From assembly GCF_900250075.1 (NCBI RefSeq), contig NZ_LT977070.1, positions 682,001 to 746,000 on the forward strand: a stretch of DNA of 64,000 nt, in the 5' to 3' direction. Below are positions 46,320 to 55,458 of the stretch, piece after piece (position 1 is the first letter of the stretch; every line of letters starts with the position of its first letter). The DNA is from Cupriavidus taiwanensis. Lineage in GTDB: Bacteria > Pseudomonadota > Gammaproteobacteria > Burkholderiales > Burkholderiaceae. Position numbers and translations under genes: made by a program. Below the pieces are notes generated by a model, which did no database searches, was not told the DNA's origin, and saw only the letters and a program-made list of their open reading frames with translations.

Positions 46320-47303
46320 ATGTCGTCAATTCGTGGAAAATTCCTGGTGGGGTCGCTGGTCACGGCGCTGGCCGTCGGCATGGCGTTCGACGCCGAGGCC
46401 AAGCGCATGGGCGGCTCGCGCAGCATTGGCAAGCAGTCCGAGTCGGTGACCCAGCGCCAGCAGACCCAGCCCAGCTCGCCCACGCAGCAGGCGCAGCAAC
46501 CCGCACAGCAGGCGGCACCGGCCACGGCTGGCGCAGCCGGCGCGGCCGCGGCCGCGGCGCCCAAGCGCAACTGGGGCGGCATCCTCGGCGGCATCGCCGC
46601 CGGCCTGGGCATCGGCTGGCTGCTGTCGCACTTCGGCCTGGGCGGCGCGGCGCTGACCTTCCTGTCCAACCTGATCTTGATCGCGCTGGTGGCCTTTGCC
46701 GCGATCTGGCTGATCCGCAAGTTCCGTGGCAGCAAGCGCACGGCTCAGCCGGCCTATGCCGGTGCCGGCGGCGCGCCGAACCTCGGCCGCAACGCGGAGC
46801 CGATGTTCCGCGGCGAGCCGACGCCGGTTTCGTCGGGCAATGTGTCGGGCAACGTGTCGGGCAGCCCGGTCCTGCCGGCATCCGCAGCGCCGGTCGCAGC
46901 GGGTGCCGTGGCGCAGCAGCCGTGGGGCGTGCCGGCCGACTTCGACGCCGAATCCTTCCTGCGCAATGCCAAGGTCCATTTCGTGCGCCTGCAGGCCGCC
47001 TGGGATGCCGGCAACCTGGACGATATCCGCGAGTTCACCACGCCGGAGATGTTCGCCGAGATCAAGATGGACCTGGCCGAGCGCGGCGCCGAGGTCAACA
47101 AGACCGACGTGGTCACGCTCGAAGCCCAGCTGCTCGGCATCGAGTCGTCGCCGGCCCAGCACCTGGCCAGCGTGCGTTTCTCGGGCATGATCCGCGAGAA
47201 GGCGGGCGAGGCGGCGCAGCCGTTCGGCGAGGTCTGGAACCTGTCCAAGCCGGTCTCCGGCAGCGGCGGCTGGCTGCTGGCCGGGATCCAGCAAGAGTCC
47301 TGA
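46320..47303 (+). CDS. Tim44-like domain membrane protein
   Basis: A 327-residue protein. The N-terminal signal-like segment (FLVGSLVTALAVGMAFDAEA) precedes KRMGGSRSIGKQSESVTQRQ, a hallmark of bacterial Tim44-like proteins. A Gln/Ala/Pro-rich linker is followed by two glycine-rich hydrophobic segments (GILGGIAAGLGIGWLLSHF, FLSNLILIALVAFAAIWLI). The C-terminal 130 residues are the Tim44/MBA1 fold (FLRNAKVHFVRLQAAWDAGN, REFTTPEMFAEIKMDLAERG). The role in bacteria is unresolved; it is conserved next to ubi genes in Burkholderiales. It ends before a strong terminator, so it probably shares the ubiE transcript. Confidence 0.9.
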   Translation: MSSIRGKFLVGSLVTALAVGMAFDAEAKRMGGSRSIGKQSESVTQRQQTQPSSPTQQAQQPAQQAAPATAGAAGAAAAAAPKRNWGGILGGIAAGLGIGWLLSHFGLGGAALTFLSNLILIALVAFAAIWLIRKFRGSKRTAQPAYAGAGGAPNLGRNAEPMFRGEPTPVSSGNVSGNVSGSPVLPASAAPVAAGAVAQQPWGVPADFDAESFLRNAKVHFVRLQAAWDAGNLDDIREFTTPEMFAEIKMDLAERGAEVNKTDVVTLEAQLLGIESSPAQHLASVRFSGMIREKAGEAAQPFGEVWNLSKPVSGSGGWLLAGIQQES

Positions 47304-47351
47304 TGCCGCACCCCGCGGCGATGATGCGCCGGGGGGAGTAGCTTAGAATGG

Positions 47352-47379
47352 AGGCCCACGCGAAAGCGTGGGCCTTTTT
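47352..47379 (+). terminator. Rho-independent terminator after the Tim44-like gene
   Basis: A perfect 10-bp stem AGGCCCACGC (47352-47361) / GCGTGGGCCT (47366-47375) with a GAAA tetraloop and five T. It separates the ubiE / Tim44-like unit from ubiJ, which starts 52 bases later and therefore needs read-through or its own promoter. Confidence 0.95.
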
Positions 47380-47430
47380 GTTTGCGACGCCGGTCCCGCG
47401 CGTCGCCGCCTGCCCGCCAACCGCGCTGTC

Positions 47431-48120
47431 ATGAATACTCTGCCTTCCGCCCTGGCCACGCCTGCCGTTGCGGCACTGAACCACCTGCTCGAGCAGGAGC
47501 CGTGGGCCCGCAACCAGCTGGCGCCGTTTGCCGGACGCGTGATCCGTTTCGATGCCGCCGCCTTCGAGCTGTCGCTGAAGGTGACCGAGCACGGCTGCAC
47601 GGAGCTGGCACCCGCGGCCGAGGCGCCCGCGGTGACGCTGCGCGTGCCGGTGCAGCAGTGGCCGCTGGTTGCCGCCGACGTGGCCGAAGGCGGCCAGGCC
47701 GCCGCCATGCGCCATGTGCGCATCGAGGGCGACGCCGAGCTGGCCAACACGGTGTCGACGCTGGCGCGCAACCTGCGCTGGGACGCCGCCGAGGACCTGT
47801 CGCGCGCGCTGCGCGGCATCCTGGGCGGGCCGGTCAGCGACAGCGTGGCGCAGCGCGTGGTCGACGGCGCGCGCCAGGTCCATGAGCAGGCCACGCGCGT
47901 GGGCCGGGCGCTGCTGGACAACGTCACCGACTACCTGCTCGACGAACAGCCGACCCTGGTGCGCCACGCCGCGCTGGATGACTTTGGCGCCGGCGTGGGC
48001 CAGGTGCGCGACCGCCTGGCGCGGCTGGAGAAGCGGCTGGAGCGCCTGGAGCGCGGCGGCACGCCGCCAGCGCCGGGCTCCTCCGGCCCGTCCGGCAAGC
48101 TGCCGTCGCCGCACCGCTGA
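47431..48120 (+). CDS. ubiJ: Ubiquinone biosynthesis accessory factor UbiJ (SCP2 domain)
   Basis: A 229-residue lipid-binding protein started at ATG 47431. The N-terminal SCP2 domain (residues about 10-110) contains ALNHLLEQEPWARNQLAPF and VRIEGDAELANTVSTLARNL; the C-terminal third is a charged helix that should form a coiled coil (VRDRLARLEKRLERLER). UbiJ holds hydrophobic ubiquinone precursors for the soluble Ubi complex and works with UbiB and UbiK. The tail is Pro/Ser/Gly-rich. ubiB follows 67 bases downstream. Confidence 0.9.
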   Translation: MNTLPSALATPAVAALNHLLEQEPWARNQLAPFAGRVIRFDAAAFELSLKVTEHGCTELAPAAEAPAVTLRVPVQQWPLVAADVAEGGQAAAMRHVRIEGDAELANTVSTLARNLRWDAAEDLSRALRGILGGPVSDSVAQRVVDGARQVHEQATRVGRALLDNVTDYLLDEQPTLVRHAALDDFGAGVGQVRDRLARLEKRLERLERGGTPPAPGSSGPSGKLPSPHR

Positions 48121-48187
48121 GGCGGCCAAGCCGCGCTTCCCCCCGATCATCCACTGACTGCCTGCCCGGCCCCGTGAAGACTCCCGA

Positions 48188-49765
48188 ATGACCCGCCTCC
48201 TGCGCCTTGGCAAGATCCTTTTCGTCATCCTCTACTACGGCCTGGACGAGCTGGTGCTCTCCGGCTTCAGCAGCCGCAGGATCCGTTTCCTGGTGCGGGT
48301 CATCACCATCGGCCGCAAGCTCGACATGCCGCGCGGCGTGCGGCTGCGGCTGGCGCTGACGCGGCTGGGCCCGATCTTCGTCAAGTTCGGCCAGGTGCTG
48401 TCGACCCGGCGCGACCTGATGCCGCCGGATATTGCCGACGAACTGGCCAAGCTGCAGGACCAGGTGCCGCCGTTCGATTCGGCGGTGGCGGTCAGGATCA
48501 TCGAGCGCTCGCTCGGACGCCCGCTGGACCAGCTGTTCGAGACCTTCGAGCACCAACCGGTGGCCAGCGCCTCGATCGCGCAGGTCCACTTCGCCACGCT
48601 CAAGGGCGGCCCCTGCCATGGGCGCGAGGTCGCGGTGAAGGTGCTGCGCCCGGGCATGCTGCCGGTGATCGACAGCGACCTGGCGCTGATGCGCGACATG
48701 GCGACCTGGCTCGAGCGCTTCTGGGCCGACGGCAAGCGCCTGAAGCCGCGCGAGGTGGTGGCCGAGTTCGACAAGTACCTGCACGACGAGCTCGACCTGA
48801 TGATCGAGGCGGCCAACGCCAGCCAGCTGCGCCGCAACTTTGCCGACACCAGCCTGCTGCTGGTGCCCGAGGTGTTCTGGGACTGGTGCAGCAGCACGGT
48901 GTTCGTGATGGAGCGCATGCACGGCATCCCGATCTCGCGCACCGAATCGCTCAAGGCCGCCGGCGTCGACATGCACCAGCTGGCGGAGGAGGGCGTCGAG
49001 ATCTTCTTCACCCAGGTGTTCCGCGACGGCTTCTTCCATGCCGACATGCATCCGGGCAACATCCTGGTGTCGGTGCAGCCCGAGACCTTCGGCCGCTATA
49101 TCGCGCTGGACTTCGGCATCGTCGGCGCGCTGTCGGAATTCGACAAGAACTACCTGGCGCAGAACTTCATCGCCTTCTTCCGCCGCGACTACCACCGCGT
49201 GGCGCTGCTGCACGTGGAATCCGGCTGGGTCCCGCCCGAGACCCGCGTCGAAGAACTGGAAAGCGCGGTGCGGGCCTGCTGCGAGCCCTACTTCGACAAG
49301 CCGCTGAAGGAAATCTCGCTGGGCATGGTGCTGATGCGGCTGTTCCAGACCTCGCGCCGCTTCAACGTCGAGATCCAGCCGCAGCTGGTGCTGCTGCAGA
49401 AGACCCTGCTCAATATCGAAGGGCTGGGCCGCCAGCTCGATCCGGACCTGGACCTGTGGAAGACCGCCAAGCCGTTCCTGGAGCGCTGGATGCACGAGCA
49501 GGTGGGCTGGCAGGGCGCCTGGGAGCGGATCAAGGTCGAGGCGCCGCTGTGGGCCAAGATGCTGCCCGACTTCCCGCGCCTGGCGCACCAGTTCCTGGAG
49601 CGGCGGGCGCTCACCACCAACGGCGAGCAGGACAAGCTGCTGGCGATGCTGGTGGTGGAGCAGCGCCGCACCAACCGGCTGCTCGGCACCGCGGTGCTGC
49701 TGGTGGGCGGCTTTGTCGCCGGCATCGTGCTGACCCACGTGCTGGGCTGGGCGGGCTACTGGTAG
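48188..49765 (+). CDS. ubiB: Ubiquinone biosynthesis kinase-like protein UbiB
   Basis: A 525-residue atypical kinase (ABC1/ADCK/UbiB family). The KxGQ motif is [20 protein letters not shown]; the Ala-rich nucleotide loop is [21 protein letters not shown] has the catalytic-type Lys; [15 protein letters not shown] and [11 protein letters not shown] are the catalytic and metal-binding segments. The C-terminus has two membrane helices ([24 protein letters not shown]). UbiB supports ubiquinone synthesis, perhaps by moving lipid precursors out of the membrane. Length and motifs are standard. Confidence 0.97.
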   Translation: MTRLLRLGKILFVILYYGLDELVLSGFSSRRIRFLVRVITIGRKLDMPRGVRLRLALTRLGPIFVKFGQVLSTRRDLMPPDIADELAKLQDQVPPFDSAVAVRIIERSLGRPLDQLFETFEHQPVASASIAQVHFATLKGGPCHGREVAVKVLRPGMLPVIDSDLALMRDMATWLERFWADGKRLKPREVVAEFDKYLHDELDLMIEAANASQLRRNFADTSLLLVPEVFWDWCSSTVFVMERMHGIPISRTESLKAAGVDMHQLAEEGVEIFFTQVFRDGFFHADMHPGNILVSVQPETFGRYIALDFGIVGALSEFDKNYLAQNFIAFFRRDYHRVALLHVESGWVPPETRVEELESAVRACCEPYFDKPLKEISLGMVLMRLFQTSRRFNVEIQPQLVLLQKTLLNIEGLGRQLDPDLDLWKTAKPFLERWMHEQVGWQGAWERIKVEAPLWAKMLPDFPRLAHQFLERRALTTNGEQDKLLAMLVVEQRRTNRLLGTAVLLVGGFVAGIVLTHVLGWAGYW

Positions 49766-49802
49766 GCGCATGCCGCGATAACAACGGGACGGAGGCAGAC
49801 CC

Positions 49803-50423
49803 ATGGGCGATACCACCAGGCCGGTGCCCGGCTTTACCACGCGCAACGCCGGCGACCCGGCGTTCTGGGACGAGCGCTTCAAGGAAGGCTTCACGCCCTG
49901 GGACCTGGGCGGCGTGCCCGAGGAATTCCGCTGCTTTGTCGAAGGCCGCCAGCCGTGTCCCACGCTGGTGCCCGGCTGCGGCAACGGCTGGGAGGCGGCG
50001 TGGCTGTTCGAGCGCGGCTGGCCGGTGACGGCGATCGACTTCTCTGCGCAGGCGGTGGCGTCGGCGCGGCGCGCGCTAGGGCCGGCCGGGGCGGTGGTGC
50101 AGCAGGGCGATTTCTTCGCCTTCACGCCGCAGCCGGCGTGCGAGCTGATCTACGAGCGCGCCTTCCTGTGCGCGCTGCCGCCGGCGCTGCGCGCGGCCTA
50201 TGGCGCTCGCGTGGCCGAGTTGCTGCCGCCGGGCGGGCTGCTGGCTGGCTACTTCTACCTGGGAGAGAACCGCGGCGGACCGCCGTTCGCGATGCCGGAA
50301 GCGGAGCTCGATGCGCTGCTCGGGCCGGCCTTCGAGCGCATCGAGGACCGCCCCTCGGCCGCGCCGCTGCCGGTGTTCCAGGGACAGGAGCGCTGGCAGG
50401 TATGGCGCCGGCGCGGCGGCTGA
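49803..50423 (+). CDS. Thiopurine-methyltransferase-like SAM-dependent methyltransferase
   Basis: A 206-residue methyltransferase of the TPMT family. FWDERFKEGFTPWDLGGVP is the N-terminal family motif; SAM motif I is LVPGCGNGWEAAWLFERGW, then VTAIDFSAQAVASARR. IYERAFLCALPPALRAAYGARV is close to the plant thiol-methyltransferase group. Members methylate thiols, halides or metalloid compounds; the substrate is unknown. It follows ubiB by 37 bases and may be co-transcribed. Confidence 0.88.
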   Translation: MGDTTRPVPGFTTRNAGDPAFWDERFKEGFTPWDLGGVPEEFRCFVEGRQPCPTLVPGCGNGWEAAWLFERGWPVTAIDFSAQAVASARRALGPAGAVVQQGDFFAFTPQPACELIYERAFLCALPPALRAAYGARVAELLPPGGLLAGYFYLGENRGGPPFAMPEAELDALLGPAFERIEDRPSAAPLPVFQGQERWQVWRRRGG

Positions 50424-50498
50424 ACCCGCCGCCGGGCATCCGGCTTGTGGCGCCGGCGGTGCCCCCGCGTGGCGCATTCGCGCCAGCGGGGAATTTTT

Positions 50499-50528
50499 TT
50501 CGCCCGCGCCGGTCTGCGTCGCTATAAT
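50499..50528 (+). promoter_or_regulatory. Promoter of the sodium/solute symporter gene
   Basis: A perfect -10 TATAAT at 50523-50528 with TTCGCC (three of six matches) 18 bases upstream. It implies a leader of about 180 bases that is GC-rich and could fold; no known riboswitch was recognised in it. Confidence 0.55.
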
Positions 50529-50715
50529 CCGCGTTTTGATTCGGCTACGACCGCGGGCCCCCGCCGCGTTTCCCGCCTCGCCGGGACAGCGCCAGGCACC
50601 CCGATATGCGGCCCCGACCGATGAATTGGACTCCGGGCCCCGCGCGCGCACCCGCGCCCTGCCGCCCGGCATTCGGTTTTTCGCCACAAGGGCACCTTCT
50701 GCATAGGGCAGCGGC

Positions 50716-52152
50716 ATGCTGATCTGGTTTGTCATCATCTACTGGGTAATCTCGGTCGGCATCGGCCTGTGGGCGGCGCTGCGCGTGCGCAACACCACCG
50801 ATTTCGCCGTCGCCGGGCGCAGCCTGCCGTTCCATATCGTCACCGCCACCGTCTTCGCCACCTGGTTCGGCTCGGAGACGGTGCTGGGCATCCCCGCCGT
50901 GTTCCTGAAGGAAGGCCTGTCGGGCGTGGTGTCGGACCCGTTCGGGTCGTCGCTGTGCCTGATCCTGGTCGGACTGTTCTTTGCCCGGCCGCTGTACCGG
51001 ATGAACCTGCTGACCATCGGCGACTACTACCACAACCGCTATGGCCGGCTGGCCGAGGTGCTTACCACGCTGTGCATCGTGGTCTCGTACCTGGGCTGGG
51101 TGGCGGCGCAGATCAAGGCGCTGGGGCTGGTGTTCTATACGGTGTCGGACGGTGCGCTGTCGCAGGAGGCCGGCATGATGATCGGCGCCGCCAGCGTGCT
51201 GGTCTATACGCTGTTCGGCGGCATGTGGTCGGTGGCGATCACCGACTTCATCCAGATGATCATCATCGTGATCGGCATGATGTATATCGGCTACGAGGTC
51301 AGTGGCCAGGCCGGCGGCGTCACGGCGGTGGTGTCGCACGCGGCCGCGGCGGGCAAGTTCGAGTTCCTGCCGGCACTGGATTTCGTGCAGATCATCGGCT
51401 TCGCCGCGGCGCTGTTCACCATGATGCTGGGCTCGATCCCGCAGCAGGACGTGTTCCAGCGCGTGACCTCGTCGCGCACCGAGCAGATCGCCGGGCGCGC
51501 CTCGGTGCTGGGCGGCGTGCTGTATTTCTGCTTCGCCTTTATCCCGATGTTCCTGGCGTATTCGGCCACGCTGATCGACCCGGGCATGGTGGCCAAGTAC
51601 ATCGACACCGACTCGCAGCTGATCCTGCCGCAGCTGATCCTGCAGCACGCGCCGATGTTCGCCCAGGTGATGTTCTTCGGCGCGCTGCTGTCGGCGATCA
51701 AGAGCTGCGCCTCGGCGACGCTGCTGGCGCCGTCGGTGACCTTTGCCGAGAACATCCTGCGCCCGTATTTCCGCCATCTCGACGACAAGCAGTTCCTGCG
51801 CGTGATGCAGACCGTGGTGCTGGTGTTCACCACGCTGGTGACGCTGTTCGCGCTGAACTCGCACCTGTCGATCTTCCATATGGTCGAAAATGCCTACAAG
51901 GTCACACTGGTGTCGTCGTTCGTGCCGCTGGCCTTCGGCATGTTCTGGAAGCACGCGACCCGCCAGGGCGGGCTGGCGGCGATCCTGCTGGGCCTGTCGT
52001 CGTGGCTGACCTGCGAGATCGCCTTTGCCGATGCCGTGGTGCCGCCGCAGATGGTGGGACTGCTGTTCTCGGTCAGCGGCATGGTGATCGGCTCGCTGCT
52101 GCCGCAGTGGATCGCAGATCACGCGCCGGTCAAGGAAGTCCATATCGCCTGA
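50716..52152 (+). CDS. Sodium/solute symporter family transporter
   Basis: A 478-residue SSS-family transporter with about 13 hydrophobic segments. Family signatures: TDFAVAGRSLPF near residue 30, ATWFGSETVLGIPAVFLKEG, LTIGDYYHNRYGR, GGMWSVAITDFIQM and FTMMLGSIPQQDVFQRVTSS. It uses the sodium or proton gradient to import a small solute. The substrate cannot be assigned; there is no neighbouring catabolic gene. It has its own promoter. It ends before GGGGGT-GCCC-ACCCCC (52159-52174) and CTTATTT, a possible weak terminator. Confidence 0.9.
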   Translation: MLIWFVIIYWVISVGIGLWAALRVRNTTDFAVAGRSLPFHIVTATVFATWFGSETVLGIPAVFLKEGLSGVVSDPFGSSLCLILVGLFFARPLYRMNLLTIGDYYHNRYGRLAEVLTTLCIVVSYLGWVAAQIKALGLVFYTVSDGALSQEAGMMIGAASVLVYTLFGGMWSVAITDFIQMIIIVIGMMYIGYEVSGQAGGVTAVVSHAAAAGKFEFLPALDFVQIIGFAAALFTMMLGSIPQQDVFQRVTSSRTEQIAGRASVLGGVLYFCFAFIPMFLAYSATLIDPGMVAKYIDTDSQLILPQLILQHAPMFAQVMFFGALLSAIKSCASATLLAPSVTFAENILRPYFRHLDDKQFLRVMQTVVLVFTTLVTLFALNSHLSIFHMVENAYKVTLVSSFVPLAFGMFWKHATRQGGLAAILLGLSSWLTCEIAFADAVVPPQMVGLLFSVSGMVIGSLLPQWIADHAPVKEVHIA

Positions 52153-52158
52153 CGGCGC

Positions 52159-52180
52159 GGGGGTGCCCACCCCCCTTATT
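52159..52180 (+). terminator. Possible weak terminator after the symporter gene
   Basis: Stem GGGGGT (52159-52164) / ACCCCC (52169-52174) with loop GCCC, followed by C and TTATTT. The T run is interrupted, so the call is tentative. Confidence 0.45.
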
Positions 52181-52209
52181 TCCGCCGATCAGGCGGCCCC
52201 GGAACGGTT

Positions 52210-52215
52210 TATAAT
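52210..52215 (+). promoter_or_regulatory. -10 element upstream of fmdB-DUF502-aspS
   Basis: Perfect TATAAT at 52210-52215, about 104 bases upstream of the fmdB start. No convincing -35 lies at the right distance, but the AT-rich context in GC-rich DNA supports a promoter here. Confidence 0.45.
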
Positions 52216-52318
52216 TCAAGGCTTTGCATCGCCGCGCGGGATGATTCCCGCGGCCGCCCCGGCTGGCGGCGATGCCCGTCCTGGTACCGATTCCCAAGTT
52301 TTCTCGCGAAATAACACC

Positions 52319-52657
52319 ATGCCGATCTATGCCTACCGTTGCGACGCCTGCGGCCACGGGCGCGATGTGCTGCAGAAAATGAGCGATGCCCCGCTGACGG
52401 ACTGCCCGTCCTGCGGCGCCGCCGGCGCGTTCAAGAAGCAGCTGACCGCTGCCGGCTTCCAGCTCAAGGGCTCGGGCTGGTACGTGACTGACTTCCGCGG
52501 CGGCAGCGGCGGCGCCAGCGCGCCCGCGGCCACCGGCGGCACTGCAGCGGCTGCGGCGAGCGCGCCGGCGGCGGCCGAATCGTCGTCGAGCGGCACGGCT
52601 GCAGCGAGCGCGGTGCCGGCTGCCGGCGGTTGCGGCAGCGCCTGCGCCTGCCACTGA
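52319..52657 (+). CDS. FmdB-family zinc-ribbon protein
   Basis: A 112-residue protein. MPIYAYRC begins the FmdB/CxxC zinc ribbon with Cys8-x2-Cys11 and Cys29-x2-Cys32, then KKQLTAAGFQLKGSGWYVTDF. The following 55 residues are an Ala/Ser/Gly-rich, low-complexity stretch, and the chain ends GGCGSACACH, a second possible metal site. FmdB proteins were named from a formamidase-linked regulator; their role is unknown, probably in nucleic-acid or protein contact. The ATG at 52319 is the correct start because the family begins MPxYxYxC. It is first in an operon with the DUF502 gene and aspS. Confidence 0.9.
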   Translation: MPIYAYRCDACGHGRDVLQKMSDAPLTDCPSCGAAGAFKKQLTAAGFQLKGSGWYVTDFRGGSGGASAPAATGGTAAAAASAPAAAESSSSGTAAASAVPAAGGCGSACACH

Positions 52658-52670
52658 TCCGGATCGTCAC

Positions 52671-53381
52671 GTGGTCGCCAAGAAGACTTCCGCCCTCAAG
52701 ACCTGGTTCCTGACCGGGCTGCTGGTGCTGGTGCCGCTGGGCATCACGCTGTGGGTGCTCAGCCTGATCATCGGCACGATGGACCAGAGCCTGGCGCTGC
52801 TGCCGGAAGCCTGGCGTCCGGACCGGCTGATGTTCGGCAAGCGCGTGACCGGCCTGGGCGCGATCCTGACGCTGCTGTTCATCCTGCTGGTCGGGCTGCT
52901 CGCGCATAACTTCATCGGCCAGCGCCTGGTGCGCTGGTGGGAAGCGCTGCTGGGCCATATTCCGGTGGTCGGGCCGATCTACACCAGCGTCAAGCAGGTG
53001 TCCGACACGCTGCTGTCGTCGTCGGGCAACGCCTTCCGCAAGGCGCTGCTGGTGCAGTACCCGCGCGAGGGCTCGTGGACCATCGCCTTCCTGACCGGGC
53101 GCCCCGGCGGCGACGTGCAGAACCACCTGCAGGGCGAGTACGTCAGCGTCTACGTGCCGACCACCCCCAATCCGACCTCGGGCTTCTTCCTGATGATGCC
53201 CAAGGCCGACACCATCGAACTCGACATGACCGTCGACGCCGCGCTCAAGTACATCGTCTCGATGGGCGTGGTGGCACCGGCGGAATTGCCGCGCAAGAAC
53301 GGCAGCGCGCCCCGGCCGGTATCCACGAGTCCGGCCGGCGGGTCCAGCAGCGAGGAACCGGTCCAGACTACCGATCCTTGA
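52671..53381 (+). CDS. DUF502 inner membrane protein
   Basis: A 236-residue protein starting at GTG 52671. Two membrane helices ([22 protein letters not shown] split over residues about 10-32, and [17 protein letters not shown]) flank a short loop; the conserved segment [20 protein letters not shown] and [20 protein letters not shown] follow. The C-terminus is Ser/Pro-rich. DUF502 proteins are widespread and mostly uncharacterised; some plant relatives are linked to membrane trafficking. The gene lies 13 bases after fmdB and 65 before aspS, an order conserved in betaproteobacteria. Confidence 0.88.
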   Translation: MVAKKTSALKTWFLTGLLVLVPLGITLWVLSLIIGTMDQSLALLPEAWRPDRLMFGKRVTGLGAILTLLFILLVGLLAHNFIGQRLVRWWEALLGHIPVVGPIYTSVKQVSDTLLSSSGNAFRKALLVQYPREGSWTIAFLTGRPGGDVQNHLQGEYVSVYVPTTPNPTSGFFLMMPKADTIELDMTVDAALKYIVSMGVVAPAELPRKNGSAPRPVSTSPAGGSSSEEPVQTTDP

Positions 53382-53446
53382 GCCTCCAAACTGATCACGG
53401 GCTGGCCGATGCTGTCGGGCAGCCGCGTTTTACCGGGAATCTCCTT

Positions 53447-55255
53447 ATGTCCTCCATGCGTACTCACTACTGCGGTCTGGTGACCGAACAATTCTCGGGC
53501 CAGGAAGTGGCCCTGACCGGCTGGGTCCAGCGCCGCCGCGACCATGGCGGCGTGATCTTCATCGACCTGCGCGACCGCGAGGGCCTGGTGCAGGTGGTGT
53601 GCGACCCGGATCGCCCCGAGATGTTCAAGGCCGCGGAAGAGATCCGCAACGAGTTCTGCATCCGCGTCACTGGCAAGGTGCGCCCGCGCCCGGCCGGCAC
53701 CGAGAACGCCAACCTGACCTCGGGCAAGATCGAGGTGCTGTGCCATGAGCTGACCGTGCTGAACCCGTCGGTCACGCCCCCGTTCCAGCTCGACGACGAC
53801 AACCTGTCCGAAACCACGCGCCTGACGCACCGCGTGCTGGACCTGCGCCGCCCGCAGATGCAGTACAACCTGCGCCTGCGCTACAAGGTGGCGATGGAAG
53901 TGCGCAAGTACCTGGACGCGCAGGGCTTCATCGACATCGAGACGCCGATGCTGGGCAAGAGCACGCCCGAAGGCGCGCGCGACTACCTGGTGCCGTCGCG
54001 GGTGAACCCGGGCCACTTCTTCGCGCTGCCGCAATCGCCGCAGATCTTCAAGCAGATGCTGATGGTGTCGGGCTTCGACCGCTACTACCAGATCACCAAG
54101 TGCTTCCGCGACGAAGACCTGCGCGCCGACCGCCAGCCCGAATTCACGCAGATCGACTGCGAGACCTCGTTCCTGACCGAGCAGGAGATCCGCGACCTGT
54201 TCGAGGACATGATGCGCACGGTGTTCAAGAACGCCATCGACGTCGACCTGGACGCCAGGTTCCCTGTGATGGAGTTCCGCGAGGCCATGGCCCGCTTCGG
54301 CTCGGACAAGCCTGACCTGCGCGTCAAGCTGGAATTCACCGAGCTGACCGAGGTGATGAAGGACGTCGACTTCAAGGTGTTCTCGGGCCCGGCCAACAGC
54401 GACAACGGCCGCGTGGTCGGCCTGCGCGTGCCCGGCGGCGGCGCCATCTCGCGCGGCGAGATCGATGCCTACACCCAGTTCGTCGGCATCTATGGCGCCA
54501 AGGGCCTGGCCTGGATCAAGGTCAACGAAGTGGCCAAGGGCCGCGACGGCCTGCAGTCGCCGATCGTCAAGAACCTGCACGACGCCGCCATTGCCGAGAT
54601 CCTGAAGCGCACCGGCGCGCAGGACGGCGACATCATCTTCTTCGGCGCCGACAAGGCCAAGGTGGTCAACGACTCGATCGGCGCGCTGCGCCTGAAGATC
54701 GGCCACTCGGACTTCGGCAAGGCCAATGGCCTGTTCGAGGACGCCTGGAAGCCGCTGTGGGTGGTGGACTTCCCGATGTTCGAGTACGACGAGGAAGACG
54801 CCCGCTGGGTGGCGATGCACCACCCGTTCACCAGCCCCAAGGACGAGCACCTGGAATACCTCGAGACCGATCCGGGCAAGTGCGTGGCCAAGGCCTACGA
54901 CATGGTGCTGAACGGCTGGGAAATGGGCGGCGGCTCGGTCCGTATCTATCGCTCGGACATCCAGAGCAAGGTGTTCCGCGCGCTCAAGATCAACGACGAG
55001 GAAGCGCGTGCCAAGTTCGGCTACCTGCTCGACGCGCTGCAGTACGGCGCGCCCCCGCACGGCGGCCTGGCCTTCGGCCTGGACCGCATCGTCACGATGA
55101 TGGCCGGCGCCGACTCGATCCGCGACGTGATCGCCTTCCCCAAGACCCAGCGCGCCCAGGACTTGCTTACGCAGGCGCCGAGCTCGGTCGACGAGAAGCA
55201 GCTGCGCGAGCTGCATATCCGCCTGCGCACCGCCGAACCGAAGCCCAACGCCTGA
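53447..55255 (+). CDS. aspS: Aspartyl-tRNA synthetase, probably non-discriminating (Asp/Asn)
   Basis: A 602-residue class II synthetase of the bacterial type. The N-terminal OB fold has [20 protein letters not shown]; the catalytic domain has motif 2 ([18 protein letters not shown]) and motif 3 ([12 protein letters not shown]), with the bacterial GAD insertion between. The anticodon-binding loop has RRDHGG, with His where discriminating enzymes such as E. coli have Leu, and TENANLTSG in the second loop; both features match enzymes that also charge tRNA(Asn). This fits bacteria without AsnRS that use GatCAB. The ATG at 53447 is used; a second lies three codons on. Confidence 0.96.
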   Translation: MSSMRTHYCGLVTEQFSGQEVALTGWVQRRRDHGGVIFIDLRDREGLVQVVCDPDRPEMFKAAEEIRNEFCIRVTGKVRPRPAGTENANLTSGKIEVLCHELTVLNPSVTPPFQLDDDNLSETTRLTHRVLDLRRPQMQYNLRLRYKVAMEVRKYLDAQGFIDIETPMLGKSTPEGARDYLVPSRVNPGHFFALPQSPQIFKQMLMVSGFDRYYQITKCFRDEDLRADRQPEFTQIDCETSFLTEQEIRDLFEDMMRTVFKNAIDVDLDARFPVMEFREAMARFGSDKPDLRVKLEFTELTEVMKDVDFKVFSGPANSDNGRVVGLRVPGGGAISRGEIDAYTQFVGIYGAKGLAWIKVNEVAKGRDGLQSPIVKNLHDAAIAEILKRTGAQDGDIIFFGADKAKVVNDSIGALRLKIGHSDFGKANGLFEDAWKPLWVVDFPMFEYDEEDARWVAMHHPFTSPKDEHLEYLETDPGKCVAKAYDMVLNGWEMGGGSVRIYRSDIQSKVFRALKINDEEARAKFGYLLDALQYGAPPHGGLAFGLDRIVTMMAGADSIRDVIAFPKTQRAQDLLTQAPSSVDEKQLRELHIRLRTAEPKPNA

Positions 55256-55282
55256 CCGGCTCCGGATCGCATGATCTGCAAG

Positions 55283-55310
55283 AAAAGCCGCGCGATTGCG
55301 CGGCTTTTTT
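55283..55310 (+). terminator. Rho-independent terminator after aspS
   Basis: Stem AAAAGCCGCGC (55283-55293) / GCGCGGCTTTT (55298-55308) with GATT loop and a T run. It ends the fmdB-DUF502-aspS unit. Confidence 0.95.
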
Positions 55311-55458
55311 GCTTTTTGCGCAACATCGGCACCCGGCGCATTGGTTTCGATTTGTTACCGGTCGGAACGAAGCCGGCGGCGGGCCGGTCTCCTTCCTTTG
55401 ACACGCAATTTGCCGAGGGGCCCTGTCATGAAGGTCCCCGGCACTCGGGAGGAAATTC

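Noticed and set aside
49650..50125. Minus-strand open frame reaching across ubiB and the methyltransferase gene
   Set aside because: It spans two well-supported plus-strand genes and has no domain or ribosome binding site.
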